Positions 15,966 to 23,947 of a stretch of DNA of 31,596 bases are shown here, piece after piece. Below the pieces are notes generated by a model. That model did not search any database and was not told the DNA's origin. It worked only from the letters and a program-made list of their open reading frames with translations. A program made the translations under genes and the position numbers. Origin of the DNA: Thermohalobaculum sp964475765 (GTDB taxonomy: Bacteria; Pseudomonadota; Alphaproteobacteria; Rhodobacterales; Rhodobacteraceae); contig CAYYZH010000025.1 in assembly GCA_964475765.1 (NCBI GenBank), positions 1 to 31,596 on the forward strand, read 5' to 3'. The number at the start of each line of letters is the position of its first letter. The first letter of the stretch is position 1.

Positions 15966-16786
15966 AGGTCCGGCATGGCGCCATCGAGCGCTTTGCGCAA
16001 GGCCAGAAGATCAGCCCAGGCGAGGCGCTTGTCGGCGGGTTGGCGCAGGAGATAGGCCGGGTGAAAGCTGGGCAACAAGGGCAGGCCCGTGGCTTCGTGC
16101 TTCACCCATGTCCCGCGCATGCGTTTGATCCCGGTGCTGGTGGCAAGCAGCGCCTTGGTGGGCGTGTTGCCCATCGAGAGGATCACGTCGGGTTTAGCCA
16201 GTTCGATATGGCGGATGACGAAGGGCAAAAAGCTTTGCGCTTCGGCTTCGGACGGGGTGCGATTGCCCGGTGGGCGCCAGGGCAGGATATTGGTGATGTA
16301 GGCGGCTTTGGCGGGTTGCTCGGCGTTTCGGTCGAGACCGATGGCGGCGAGCATCCGGTCGAGAAGCTGCCCGGCGCGTCCGACAAAGGGCTTACCGATC
16401 CGGTCCTCGTCCCCGCCGGGAGCCTCGCCGATCACCATCAGCCGGGCCGCAGGGTTGCCATCGCAAAAGACGAAATTTCGGGCGGTCTCGCGCAGCGGCG
16501 AGCCGTCCCAGCTTTTCATGGCATCGGCCAGCGCCTCCAGCGTTTCGGCCTGCCGGGCGAGATCTGCCGCGGGATTTGCAGGCTCAGGCCGCGCGTCGAC
16601 CGACGCGCGCGCAGCACTGTCGGGTGCGCGCGGAGCTGCCGGCGTTGCAGAGGCGGCAGATGGGGCGGGCGCTGACTTCGGACTGCTCTCTTCAAACCGG
16701 TCCTGCGGCGTGTCAGAAATCGCCTCATCGGCGCCAAGCTCGATCTGCCATGAAAGAGCCGACAGAAGTGCGGCGCGGTCGCTCAT
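15962..16786 (-). CDS. Uracil-DNA glycosylase, family 4-like, lacking iron-sulfur cysteines
   Basis: The C-terminal domain (about 95-274) shows GEAPGGDEDRIGKPFVGRAG (120-139), ILPWRPPGNRTP (167-178) and SFHPAYLLRQ (240-249, with H242), the motifs of family 4 uracil-DNA glycosylases that excise uracil from DNA. Classic family 4 enzymes hold a 4Fe-4S cluster through four Cys. Here C108 is the only Cys in the whole protein, and the usual KCRPPGNR is PWRPPGNR, so the cluster must be absent. The N-terminal 90 residues are Ala/Pro-rich and likely disordered. It is ATGA-coupled to the amidase before it and to the phosphoesterase after it. The electron-transfer flavoprotein genes sometimes next to this family are not seen here. 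Confidence 0.92.
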   Translation of the reverse strand: MSDRAALLSALSWQIELGADEAISDTPQDRFEESSPKSAPAPSAASATPAAPRAPDSAARASVDARPEPANPAADLARQAETLEALADAMKSWDGSPLRETARNFVFCDGNPAARLMVIGEAPGGDEDRIGKPFVGRAGQLLDRMLAAIGLDRNAEQPAKAAYITNILPWRPPGNRTPSEAEAQSFLPFVIRHIELAKPDVILSMGNTPTKALLATSTGIKRMRGTWVKHEATGLPLLPSFHPAYLLRQPADKRLAWADLLALRKALDGAMPDL

Positions 16787-18195
16787 GCCGGAGGTTCACC
16801 ATCCCGGGGATCGATCGGGCCGAGATCAAGCGCGAGTTCTGCCTCGAGCGCTGCAGCATGGCCGAGTATCTGCGCTTCACCGCGCAAGGGGCCGACCATC
16901 TGCAGGCCCACAGGCAGGCCGTCCCCGGTGAACCCGCAGGGCAAGGACAAGGCGGGCGCCGAGGTCAACGTCACGGCAAAGGCAATTGCCAGCCAGTCGA
17001 TGTAAGTCTCGAACTCCTGCCCATCGCAAGACATCACCGTGCGGTCCCCAACCGCGAACGGCGGCACGATGGTTGCCGGTGAGAGCAACAGGTCATAGTC
17101 GTTAAAGAACGCCGCGAGGCTCGCCGTCATCCGCGTGCGGATCAGGTTGGCCTCGACGATCTCGGCGCCCGTCACCTGATGGCCGCGTTCGATGTTCCAG
17201 ATCACGTCCGGTTTCAGCTTGTCCCGCGCCTCGGCGTAGTGGCGCGCGTGCCCGGTGGCAAAGCTGATCCCGCGCATGGTCTGAAACGCCTGATGCGCGC
17301 CGGAGAAATCCGGGCACGCTTCCTCAACCACGGCGCCCATTGCCTCGAAGCGGCGCGCTGCCGCCTCGGTGATGCGCCGCACCTCGGGATCCACGGGCGT
17401 GACGCCAAGATCGGGCGAGTAGGCCACCCGCTTGGGTACCACCGGGGCTTCGGCCGCAGCGCGAAACCCGCCGCCGGGCTGCGCGTAGGGCTCGCGTGGA
17501 TCCGGCCCGGCCATCGCATCGAGAAAAAGACCGAGATCGCCGACATTGCGCGCCATCGGTCCCTGCTGTCCCTGCACATCGAAGAGATCCGCGCCCGGCC
17601 CCGACGGCACCCGCGCAGCGGAGGGGCGCATGCCCACGCATCCGCAGAAACTCGCCGGATTGCGCAGGGACCCGCCCATATCCGAGCCATGCGCCAACCA
17701 TGCCTGCCCGGAGACCAGCGCCGCGGCGGACCCGCCTGACGAGCCCGCGACCGAGCGCGACAGGTTCCAAGGGTTGTGCGTGCGCCCGAACACTTCGTTG
17801 AACGTGCTGGCGCCCGCACCGAACTCGGGCGTGTTCGACTTGGCGTAAACCACGCCGCCGCTGTCCTCGATCCGCTCGACGATGTGGTCGGAGGAGTTGG
17901 GCACATTGTCGGTATAGATCGGCGAGCCATAGGTCGTGCGCACGCCCGAAACGGCAGAGAGATCCTTGATCGCGACGGGCAGACCGCCCAGAGGTCCGCG
18001 CTCCTCCACCGGTTTGTCCGCCAGCGCCGATGCGGCGGTGCGTGCCCGGTCGAAACAGAGCGTCGGCAGCGCGTTGATCTTTTCGTCGACCGCGCTCACC
18101 CGTGCCTCGAGTTGATCCAGCACCTCTGCGTGCGTCACATCCCCTGCGTTCAAAAGGTCAATGACGGCGCGCGCCGAGCGGTTGATCAGATCCAT
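16783..18195 (-). CDS. Amidase signature family enzyme
   Basis: The 470-aa protein has the amidase-signature Lys-cisSer-Ser set: K77 in VAIKDLS, S152 in VAGSSGGSAAAL, and S176 in SDMGGSLRNPASF. Spacing between the two serines (24) matches characterised members. It hydrolyses an amide or carbamate, but the substrate cannot be predicted; nothing shows it is GatA (no gatB/gatC nearby). ATG at 18193-18195 has AGGAG nine bases upstream; longer starts are possible but unsupported. It is the first of the ATGA-coupled amidase-UDG-phosphoesterase set and follows the cyclic-nucleotide-domain gene by 53 bases. Cytoplasmic by lack of a signal peptide. Confidence 0.93.
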   Translation of the reverse strand: MDLINRSARAVIDLLNAGDVTHAEVLDQLEARVSAVDEKINALPTLCFDRARTAASALADKPVEERGPLGGLPVAIKDLSAVSGVRTTYGSPIYTDNVPNSSDHIVERIEDSGGVVYAKSNTPEFGAGASTFNEVFGRTHNPWNLSRSVAGSSGGSAAALVSGQAWLAHGSDMGGSLRNPASFCGCVGMRPSAARVPSGPGADLFDVQGQQGPMARNVGDLGLFLDAMAGPDPREPYAQPGGGFRAAAEAPVVPKRVAYSPDLGVTPVDPEVRRITEAAARRFEAMGAVVEEACPDFSGAHQAFQTMRGISFATGHARHYAEARDKLKPDVIWNIERGHQVTGAEIVEANLIRTRMTASLAAFFNDYDLLLSPATIVPPFAVGDRTVMSCDGQEFETYIDWLAIAFAVTLTSAPALSLPCGFTGDGLPVGLQMVGPLRGEAQILGHAAALEAELALDLGPIDPRDGEPPA

Positions 18196-18248
18196 GTCAG
18201 TCTTCTCCTCAGATGTCGCGCAGACACTGGCGCAGGTCTGGCGCCAGA

Positions 18249-18983
18249 TCAATCCCGCGCCATGTCCACCGCGGCAACGGGGGGCTTCTTCAGGTCCACC
18301 TGCTCGCGCAAATCGGCAAAGGCATGGTTCGCCCTGAGGAGCTTCTGCTGCATGTGATTGTGAAAGCTGCTTTGCAGAGAGTAGCGCAGGTCGGGATCGC
18401 GGTCCGCAGCCTCGCGCAGCACGTCGGCAGGCAGGCGAAAATACCGCGAGCGCTCGCGCAACACGACCGACCCCGTCGCCGGCGAGCCATTAAGCGCGGT
18501 CACCTCCCCCAAAAGCCCGTGACAATCGGTGACGGCAACCTCGCGGCCTGCCACGCGGATCGTGCAACTCCCCTCAACCAACCAGTAGAGATAATCCACT
18601 GCTTCACCCTCGCGGATGAGCACATCGCCAGACGTGCCAGTCGTCCAGTCCCCGGCATTGATCAGTTTGCGCAGATCCAGCCGGTCAACGCCGGGAAAGG
18701 CCCGTTCGGCCAGCAATTCCTCATCAGCGCTGAACTTGAGCCTGCGGTTCAAAAGATAACTGCGGGTCAGCCCGAAGATCGAGATGGTGATCCAGGAAAT
18801 CTGGATCATCGCCGACGACAGGTTGAAGTGCTCGATCAGGCTGACCAGCACGCAAGCCGCCGCCGCCATGTTCATCAGGATGTAGGTGTAGCCCCGGCCC
18901 CGGATCAGTCCGGCCTGAAGCGCCGCATAGGCAAAGAGGTAGAGGCCAACTCCGACCACTCCGATCAGGGCATAAATCGTCAT
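18249..18983 (-). CDS. Membrane protein with degenerate cyclic-nucleotide-binding domain
   Basis: The first 75 residues hold about three hydrophobic helices (3-25, 34-51, 57-74). A cNMP-binding-like beta-roll follows (about 105-200), with SGDVLIREGEAVDYLYWLV and LLGEVTALNGSP. In the phosphate-binding cassette the GE pair (G159, E160) is kept, but the Arg normally found in P-R-x-A is missing (P168-A169-T170), so ordinary cAMP binding is doubtful. Three helices plus such a roll recall the topology of Popeye-domain proteins, though I cannot claim membership. It is co-directional with the amidase gene, 53 bp upstream of it. ATG at 18981-18983 is the natural start. The function is unknown; a sensor or scaffold role is possible. 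Confidence 0.82.
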   Translation of the reverse strand: MTIYALIGVVGVGLYLFAYAALQAGLIRGRGYTYILMNMAAAACVLVSLIEHFNLSSAMIQISWITISIFGLTRSYLLNRRLKFSADEELLAERAFPGVDRLDLRKLINAGDWTTGTSGDVLIREGEAVDYLYWLVEGSCTIRVAGREVAVTDCHGLLGEVTALNGSPATGSVVLRERSRYFRLPADVLREAADRDPDLRYSLQSSFHNHMQQKLLRANHAFADLREQVDLKKPPVAAVDMARD

Positions 18984-19009
18984 TTGACTGGCTTAGCGAA
19001 TTTTACGTT

Positions 19010-19028
19010 GTCTTTCTGTGAGAAAGAC
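19010..19028. terminator. Perfect 8-bp hairpin between hpaR-like gene and membrane protein gene
   Basis: GTCTTTCT and AGAAAGAC pair perfectly around GTG, 40 bp after the regulator stop and 26 bp before the membrane protein start. No real T-run follows on either strand, so a terminator for the regulator transcript is possible but weak; an operator is the alternative. Confidence 0.35.
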
Positions 19029-19067
19029 GAACTTTTCGCCGACAGATCTGTCGCATTTTCGTCATTC

Positions 19068-19532
19068 TTAGCGGCATGCGGGTGGTTTTGCGCCGTCACA
19101 CCCGCTTTGCGATTCCAGGCGCAGCCGAGTCTCCCCCAACATGCCGACAACTGCGCCATAGGTTTCGCCAAGATCGGCCTCGAGCTGGCGGTGCAGGGTT
19201 TCTGTCTCTGCTGCTGCCTCCTCGAAAACGGCTTGGCCCTTGGGCGTCAGCGACACCGCACGCTGGCGACGATCGTTCGTGTTGGCGCGCCGGTTCACCC
19301 ATGCCCGCTCTTCCAGACCGTCGAGCATCCGCGACAGCGATGCCGGTTGGATCAGGCATTCCGAGGCGAGTTTTCGGAAATCCACCTCCCCCTCTGCCGC
19401 GATCACGCGCAGCACGCGCCATTGCTGATCGGTCATCCCGAACCGGTTCAGCATCGGCCGGAAGTAGCGCATGACGAGATCGTGCGCCGCCAGAAGCTGG
19501 ATTGGCAGGGATTGGGAGAGCGGTCTCAGCAT
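19068..19532 (-). CDS. hpaR: MarR-family regulator, HpaR-like
   Basis: A 154-aa winged-helix protein opens with LRPLSQSLPIQLLAAHDLVM, then RPMLNRFGMTDQQWRVLRVI and LIQPASLSRMLDGLEERAWV, the pattern of HpaR, the repressor of homoprotocatechuate/4-hydroxyphenylacetate genes. It is divergent from hpaB, which supports that name. Three starts are possible: ATG at 19577, 19571 or 19532. None has a clear Shine-Dalgarno. I chose 19532 because it gives the usual length of about 150 aa and keeps the AT-rich palindrome outside the coding region. In this family aromatic ligands release DNA binding. The C-terminal end (CDGAKPPACR) is not family-conserved. Confidence 0.88.
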   Translation of the reverse strand: MLRPLSQSLPIQLLAAHDLVMRYFRPMLNRFGMTDQQWRVLRVIAAEGEVDFRKLASECLIQPASLSRMLDGLEERAWVNRRANTNDRRQRAVSLTPKGQAVFEEAAAETETLHRQLEADLGETYGAVVGMLGETRLRLESQSGCDGAKPPACR

Positions 19533-19565
19533 ATCGCCACGCTTGACTCCGGGCCGGTCCTCGAT

Positions 19566-19587
19566 ATTCATTAACATATCAATAAAT
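19566..19587. promoter_or_regulatory. 22-bp imperfect AT-rich palindrome, candidate HpaR operator
   Basis: The site reads as two 11-base arms of the form ATTYATTRAYA with 8 of 11 positions matching; all mismatches are purine/pyrimidine transitions. It sits in the hpaR-hpaB divergent spacer, 45 bp before the hpaB start, and is far richer in A/T than its surroundings. MarR-family proteins bind palindromes of about this size, so it probably controls both genes. Confidence 0.6.
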
Positions 19588-19631
19588 AAGACGGGCTGGC
19601 AAGCATCCGGCTGAGAGAAGCGGGAGAGACC

Positions 19632-21185
19632 ATGACCGATTACGCAAAGTTCCGGGCCGACAAGACCCGGCCTTTCACCGGCGCGGAGTATCTCGAGAGC
19701 CTGCGCGACGGGCGCGAAGTCTATGTCTATGGCGAGCGGGTCGAGGATGTGACCACGCACCCGGCGTTCCGCAATTCCGCCCGCTCGACCGCGCGGCTTT
19801 ACGATGCCCTGCACGATCCTGAAACCAAGGATCTTCTTACGACACCGACCGATACCGGCAACGGCGGTTACACGCACAAGTTCTTCATGCCGGCCAAGTC
19901 GTCAGCGGACCTCTTTGCCCAGCGCGATGCCATCGCCGGGTGGGCGCGCCTCAGTTACGGCTGGATGGGCCGCTCGCCCGACTACAAGGCGGCGTTGATG
20001 AACACGCTGGGGGCCAATGCCGAGTTCTACGGAGACTATGCCGAGAACGCCCGGACATGGCACAAGCGCTGTCAGGAGTCGGTGTTCTATCTCAACCACG
20101 CCATCGTCAATCCGCCCATCGACCGCGACAAGCCCTCGTCCGAGGTGCGCGACGTTTATCTGCATGTTGAGAAGGAGACCGATGCCGGGATCATCGTCTC
20201 CGGCGCCAAGGTGGTCGCGACGAACTCAGCGCTGACCCACTACAACTTCCTCGCACAGAATATGTCGGGCGAGATCGACCACGAAGACTTTGCGGTCATG
20301 TTCATCGCGCCGATGGACGCGCCGGGGGTCAAGCTCTTCTGCCGCGCCTCCTATGAGCAGGTCGCCGCCGAGACCGGGACGCCCTTTGACTATCCCCTCT
20401 CCAGCCGGTTCGATGAGAACGACGCGATTATCGTTTTCGATAACGTGCTGATCCCGTGGGAGAATGTGCTGGTCTATCGCGATCTCGATATGCTGAAGGC
20501 GTTCTACCCGAAATCCGGCTTCTTCAACGGCTTCACCTTTCAGGCCTGCACGCGTCTGGCGGTGAAACTCGACTTCATGGCCGGCGTTCTGAACCGGGCG
20601 CTCGAGGCCTCCGGCACGCAGGATTTTCGTGGCGTTCAGGTGCAGCTTGGCGAAGTGATCAACTGGCGCAACACGTTCTGGGCGCTCAGCGACGGGATGG
20701 CAGGCAATCCGCAGCCCTGGGTCAACGGCCACGTCCTACCGAACGGCTCGACCTCGGCAGCCTACCGGATGCTGGCAACCGAGGCCTGGCCGCGGGTCAA
20801 GGAGATCATCGAGCAGGTGGTCGCCTCCGGCCTGATCTACCTGCCCTCATCTGCCAAGGACTTCGCCAATCCGGAGATTGACCGCTATCTAAAGCAGTAT
20901 GTGCGCGGCTCGAACGGCATCGATTACAAGGAGCGGATCAAGATCATGAAGCTTCTCTGGGACGCGGTCGGATCGGAATTCGGCGGCCGCCATGAGCTTT
21001 ATGAACGCAACTATGCAGGCTCGAACGAAATGGTCCGGTTCCAGGCGGTGTTCCAGGCCATGGGCAACGGAACGCTGGGTGAGATGACCGATTTTGCGAA
21101 CCAGTGCATGTCGGACTATGACGAGCACGGCTGGACATCTGATACTTATGCCTTCGATCCCGTAACACGCACCGCTGCGGAATAG
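19632..21185 (+). CDS. hpaB: 4-hydroxyphenylacetate 3-monooxygenase, oxygenase component
   Basis: This 517-aa FADH2-dependent aromatic hydroxylase matches HpaB over its length. The residues known to bind the phenolic substrate in the Thermus enzyme (R100, Y104, H142) recur here as R114, Y118 (in GRSPDY) and H156 (in LNHAIVNPPIDR) with identical spacing. HpaB adds a hydroxyl to 4-hydroxyphenylacetate or related phenols to give catechols and needs reduced flavin from a reductase (HpaC), which is not in the window. The start ATG has GGGAGAG five bases upstream. A candidate HpaR palindrome lies 45 bp before the start. It is convergent with livF. Substrate could also be another phenol, since close relatives hydroxylate chlorophenols or phenol derivatives. 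Confidence 0.94.
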   Translation: MTDYAKFRADKTRPFTGAEYLESLRDGREVYVYGERVEDVTTHPAFRNSARSTARLYDALHDPETKDLLTTPTDTGNGGYTHKFFMPAKSSADLFAQRDAIAGWARLSYGWMGRSPDYKAALMNTLGANAEFYGDYAENARTWHKRCQESVFYLNHAIVNPPIDRDKPSSEVRDVYLHVEKETDAGIIVSGAKVVATNSALTHYNFLAQNMSGEIDHEDFAVMFIAPMDAPGVKLFCRASYEQVAAETGTPFDYPLSSRFDENDAIIVFDNVLIPWENVLVYRDLDMLKAFYPKSGFFNGFTFQACTRLAVKLDFMAGVLNRALEASGTQDFRGVQVQLGEVINWRNTFWALSDGMAGNPQPWVNGHVLPNGSTSAAYRMLATEAWPRVKEIIEQVVASGLIYLPSSAKDFANPEIDRYLKQYVRGSNGIDYKERIKIMKLLWDAVGSEFGGRHELYERNYAGSNEMVRFQAVFQAMGNGTLGEMTDFANQCMSDYDEHGWTSDTYAFDPVTRTAAE

Positions 21186-21238
21186 AACCGAGGCGTCCCC
21201 GGCATGACCCCGGCCCACGCCCCCCCGCCCCGAAGAGG

Positions 21239-21257
21239 TCCCCGATCAAGTCCGGGA
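21239..21257. terminator. Imperfect hairpin between convergent hpaB and livF, cut by sequence gap
   Basis: TCCCCGA and TCCGGGA pair with one mismatch around TCAAG, ending exactly at the first run of N. Such C/G-rich hairpins between convergent genes often act as bidirectional terminators or are dispersed palindromic repeats. The gap hides what follows. Confidence 0.35.
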
Positions 21258-21267
21258 NNNNNNNNNN
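21258..21267. other. Assembly gap of 10 N
   Basis: Ten N follow a palindromic, C-rich stretch. The true length is unknown. The gap removes the last codons of livF. Confidence 0.98.
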
Positions 21268-21962
21268 CCGACCCCGACATAACGGTGCAGGAGATCATCA
21301 CGCGCGGCGAACTCCTCAGACGTCAGCGTCTCGCGGGTCTGGCCATTTTCGATATAGGTCACACGGTCAGCCAGCGCACGGATCGCCTCGAGGCGCTGCT
21401 CGACCAGAATGATCGCAACGCCTTGGGCGCGCATTTCGATTGCGACTTCACGGATGCGCGCGATCATCGAGGGCTGCAGCCCCTCGGTCGGCTCATCCAG
21501 CAACAAGACGGTGGGCTCAAGGCAAAGCGCGCGGGCCATGGCCAGCATCTGCTGCTCTCCGCCGGACAGGGTTCCGGCCCGCTGGCTGAGCCGCTCACCG
21601 AGGATGGGGAAGAGATCCAGCATCTTGGCGCGGACTTCCGCCCCTCGCCCACGGGTCATCAGCCCGATCTCGAGGTTTTCGGCCACACTCAACTCGGCAA
21701 AGAGGCGCCGTCCCTGTGGCACATACCCAATGCCATGCGACGGCACCTCATGCGCCGGCAGCAGCGCGAGATCAGCGCCATTGAGCATGACCTGCCCGGC
21801 ACGGGGCCTGACGAGCCCCATGATGGTCTTGAGCGTCGTGGTCTTGCCCGCCCCGTTGCGGCCAAGCAGGCACAGGATCTCACCGGCCCGGGCCATCAAA
21901 CTGACGCCGCGCAAGACCTGCACGTCGCCATAGAAGGCATCGATGCCCTTCAGTTCAAGCAT
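21268..21962 (-). CDS. livF: Branched-chain amino-acid-type ABC transporter ATP-binding protein LivF (3' end lost in gap)
   Basis: About 231 residues are readable. Walker A is LLGRNGAGKTT, the signature is TLSGGEQQMLAMARAL, and Walker B is VLLLDEPTEGLQPS, all typical of LivF, one of the two ATPases of the hydrophobic amino-acid transporter family. The reading frame ends at YVGV just before the first gap, so only the last few residues are missing. The ATG at 21960-21962 has an AGAAGAG upstream; a GTG three bases earlier is an alternative start. Unusually for these operons, livF is separated from livG by 288 bp that includes the second N-run, so their adjacency rests on scaffolding. Substrate class cannot be told; aromatic or amino acids are possible. 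Confidence 0.93.
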
Positions 21963-22054
21963 CACAGCTCTTCTTTAAAGACACCGAAGCTGCGAAAAGC
22001 TGTTGCACAATATGGCCAACCCGGCTGCGCCGGGCTGCCCAAACTTGCGCGATA

Positions 22055-22156
22055 GCCCGCCCCCACCCCCGCCCCCGGGCGGCGCCCCCCCCGGGGNNNN
22101 NNNNNNTTTAAGCTTGTCCTTATTTGCATGTGGCGGTGGTGGGGGTGGGGGCGGGC
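22055..22156. repeat. Perfect 16-bp C/G-rich inverted repeat flanking the second gap
   Basis: GCCCGCCCCCACCCCC (22055-22070) has its exact reverse complement at 22141-22156, with the N-run between. Such arms can fold back and stop sequencing, or can come from joining read ends that are artefacts. Nothing coding is supported in 21966-22253. Confidence 0.6.
22097..22106. other. Assembly gap of 10 N
   Basis: Ten N lie between a C-rich run and a HindIII-like AAGCTT, in the livF-livG spacer. True distance between these genes is unknown. Confidence 0.98.
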
Positions 22157-22253
22157 CTGGTCCAGAGGGTCGTAAGGCCCGCAGGGCATTGCGATCCGAA
22201 GGAAGCGACTTGGTCTGACGATGACACGAAAGATGTGGGAAATGTTCATCGCA

Positions 22254-22955
22254 TCAGGTCCCGAGATAAGCGGCCTGTACCGCCGAGTTACCACGGATCT
22301 CATCTGGTGTGCCTTCTGCCAGCACCGCACCGAAATTCAGCACCGTGATCTGCTCGGCCAGAGCCATCACCACGTCCATGTTGTGCTCGATCAGCAGAAC
22401 TGTTGCCTCCCCGGCCACGCTGCGCACGAGTTCTAAAAAAGCGTCGATCTCCCCCGCCGCCAGTCCTTGCGTCGGTTCATCGAGGATCAGCAGCTTGGGA
22501 TGTAGGGCCAGTCCCATCGCGATTTCCAGAAGGCGCTGATGCCCATAACTTTGCATACCCGCGATTTCACCAGCCCGATCCGCCAGCCCGACCCGCTCCA
22601 GCACGTCGCAGGTTCGTTGCCTCACCCGGCCTCGGCCTCTCCGCTGCACCGCGAGGGCGACATTGTCAAAGAGGCTGAGATTGGCGAAGATCGAGGTGAT
22701 TTGGAACGTGTAGGCGATTCCGAGCCCCACCCGCGCATGGGCTAGCATGCGCGTGACATCACGCCCATCAAATTCAACGGACCCGTTGCTTGGCATCAGG
22801 CGACCCGACAAGAGGCTGACAAAGGTCGTCTTGCCCGCCCCGTTCGGCCCGATGACGGCCCGGATCTGGCCCGCGGGCAGATCGAAGTCGACGCCATCCA
22901 CGGCGCGCAACCCACCGAATTCCTTGGTCAGACCGGATGTAGAGAGAAGGCTCAT
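22254..22955 (-). CDS. livG: Branched-chain amino-acid-type ABC transporter ATP-binding protein LivG
   Basis: The 233-aa ATPase begins MSLLSTSGLTKEFGGLRAV. It has Walker A in VIGPNGAGKTT, a LivG-type Q-loop in AYTFQITSIFANLSLF and Walker B in LLILDEPTQGLAAGE. The signature is the divergent SYGHQRLLEIAMGL instead of LSGGQ, seen in many LivG proteins. It ends AAYLGT, normal for the family. ATG at 22953-22955 overlaps the livM stop (ATGA). The reading frame continues open far upstream through livM, but nothing there is protein-like in that frame, so the short start is right. It pairs with LivF to power the LivH-LivM permease. Confidence 0.95.
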   Translation of the reverse strand: MSLLSTSGLTKEFGGLRAVDGVDFDLPAGQIRAVIGPNGAGKTTFVSLLSGRLMPSNGSVEFDGRDVTRMLAHARVGLGIAYTFQITSIFANLSLFDNVALAVQRRGRGRVRQRTCDVLERVGLADRAGEIAGMQSYGHQRLLEIAMGLALHPKLLILDEPTQGLAAGEIDAFLELVRSVAGEATVLLIEHNMDVVMALAEQITVLNFGAVLAEGTPDEIRGNSAVQAAYLGT

Positions 22956-23947
22956 GGCAGCCACGTCGCCCAGCGTTGCCGCACGCTCCCCAGCAAGCCG
23001 CGCGGTGCAAAGAGCACCAGCATCACCAGCGCCGCGCCCACAAGGATCATATGTGCTGACGAGAGGCCGCGCGCGTCGAGCCCTGCCCAAAGTTCGGCCT
23101 GCTTGGCCAGCCAGGGCATCACATCCGAGCTTGCGAGATCGATCAGATAGAACATCAGGATCGTGCCAATAAGCGGGCCGAGAACCGTCCCGGCCCCGCC
23201 GACCAGAACCCACAGCAAGGGCAGGATCGAATACTGGATCGAGGCGAAGGTTGCGCCCGCATATCCGAACAGCAGCGCGTACATTGCCCCCGCCGCGCCG
23301 GAGATCGCGCCGGATACAATGAGCGCCAGCAGCTTGGTCCGGAACGTGTTGTAGCCGAGCATGGCCGTACGCTCCTCGTTCTCGCGAATGGCGACCATGA
23401 CGCGCCCGAAGGGGCGGCGTACAAGCCAGAGGCAGATCCCCATGACAACAGCGAAAAGGATCAGCGCCGCCCAATACCGGATGCTTGGGTCGGAGAGATC
23501 GAAGCCGAGGATCACCCGCGCCGCCTGCGGGATCACGAAGCCTTCGTCCCCGCGCGTATACTCGCCGAAATAGAGCGAAGTGAGGTAGAGCGCCTGCGCG
23601 AACATCAGCGTCACGATCATGAACGAGACACCGGTGGTTCGGAGCGCCAGCACGCCGACCCCGCAGGCCAACGCCCCCGCGGCGCCAAGCCCGGCGGCAA
23701 GCCCCTCTACCGCGCTCCACTCCAGATGCAGCACGCCAAGACCCGCGCCGTACATGCCCGCGGCGAAGAACATCGCATGGCCGAGGCTGAGCAGACCGGT
23801 GTAACCGAAGGCCAGATTGTACCCTATGGCGAAACTCGCCAGCACCATGATCCGCGCAAGATTGCCATGGTGATAGTCGGGCAGAACGAAGGCGAGCGCC
23901 GCCAGCAGGGCCAGAACGCCTCCATGCAGGGCGATATCGCGGGTCAT
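22952..23947 (-). CDS. livM: Branched-chain amino-acid-type ABC transporter permease LivM
   Basis: The 331-aa polytopic inner-membrane protein has about eight to nine hydrophobic helices, with the family segments NLAFGYTGLLSLGHAMFFAAG and LPLLWVLVGGAGTVLGPLIG. It forms the translocation channel with LivH. ATG at 23945-23947 overlaps the livH stop by ATGA, and its own stop overlaps livG, so the three are translationally coupled. Length is normal. No binding-protein gene (livJ/livK) is adjacent. Confidence 0.95.
   Translation of the reverse strand: MTRDIALHGGVLALLAALAFVLPDYHHGNLARIMVLASFAIGYNLAFGYTGLLSLGHAMFFAAGMYGAGLGVLHLEWSAVEGLAAGLGAAGALACGVGVLALRTTGVSFMIVTLMFAQALYLTSLYFGEYTRGDEGFVIPQAARVILGFDLSDPSIRYWAALILFAVVMGICLWLVRRPFGRVMVAIRENEERTAMLGYNTFRTKLLALIVSGAISGAAGAMYALLFGYAGATFASIQYSILPLLWVLVGGAGTVLGPLIGTILMFYLIDLASSDVMPWLAKQAELWAGLDARGLSSAHMILVGAALVMLVLFAPRGLLGSVRQRWATWLP

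Noticed and set aside
21966..22330. Small minus-strand reading frame crossing the second N-run
   Set aside because: It depends on undefined bases, overlaps livG and has no similarity to known families.
22956..23720. A long N-terminal extension of livG reading through livM
   Set aside because: The region is livM in another frame; livG homologues begin at the ATG at 22953-22955 that overlaps the livM stop.
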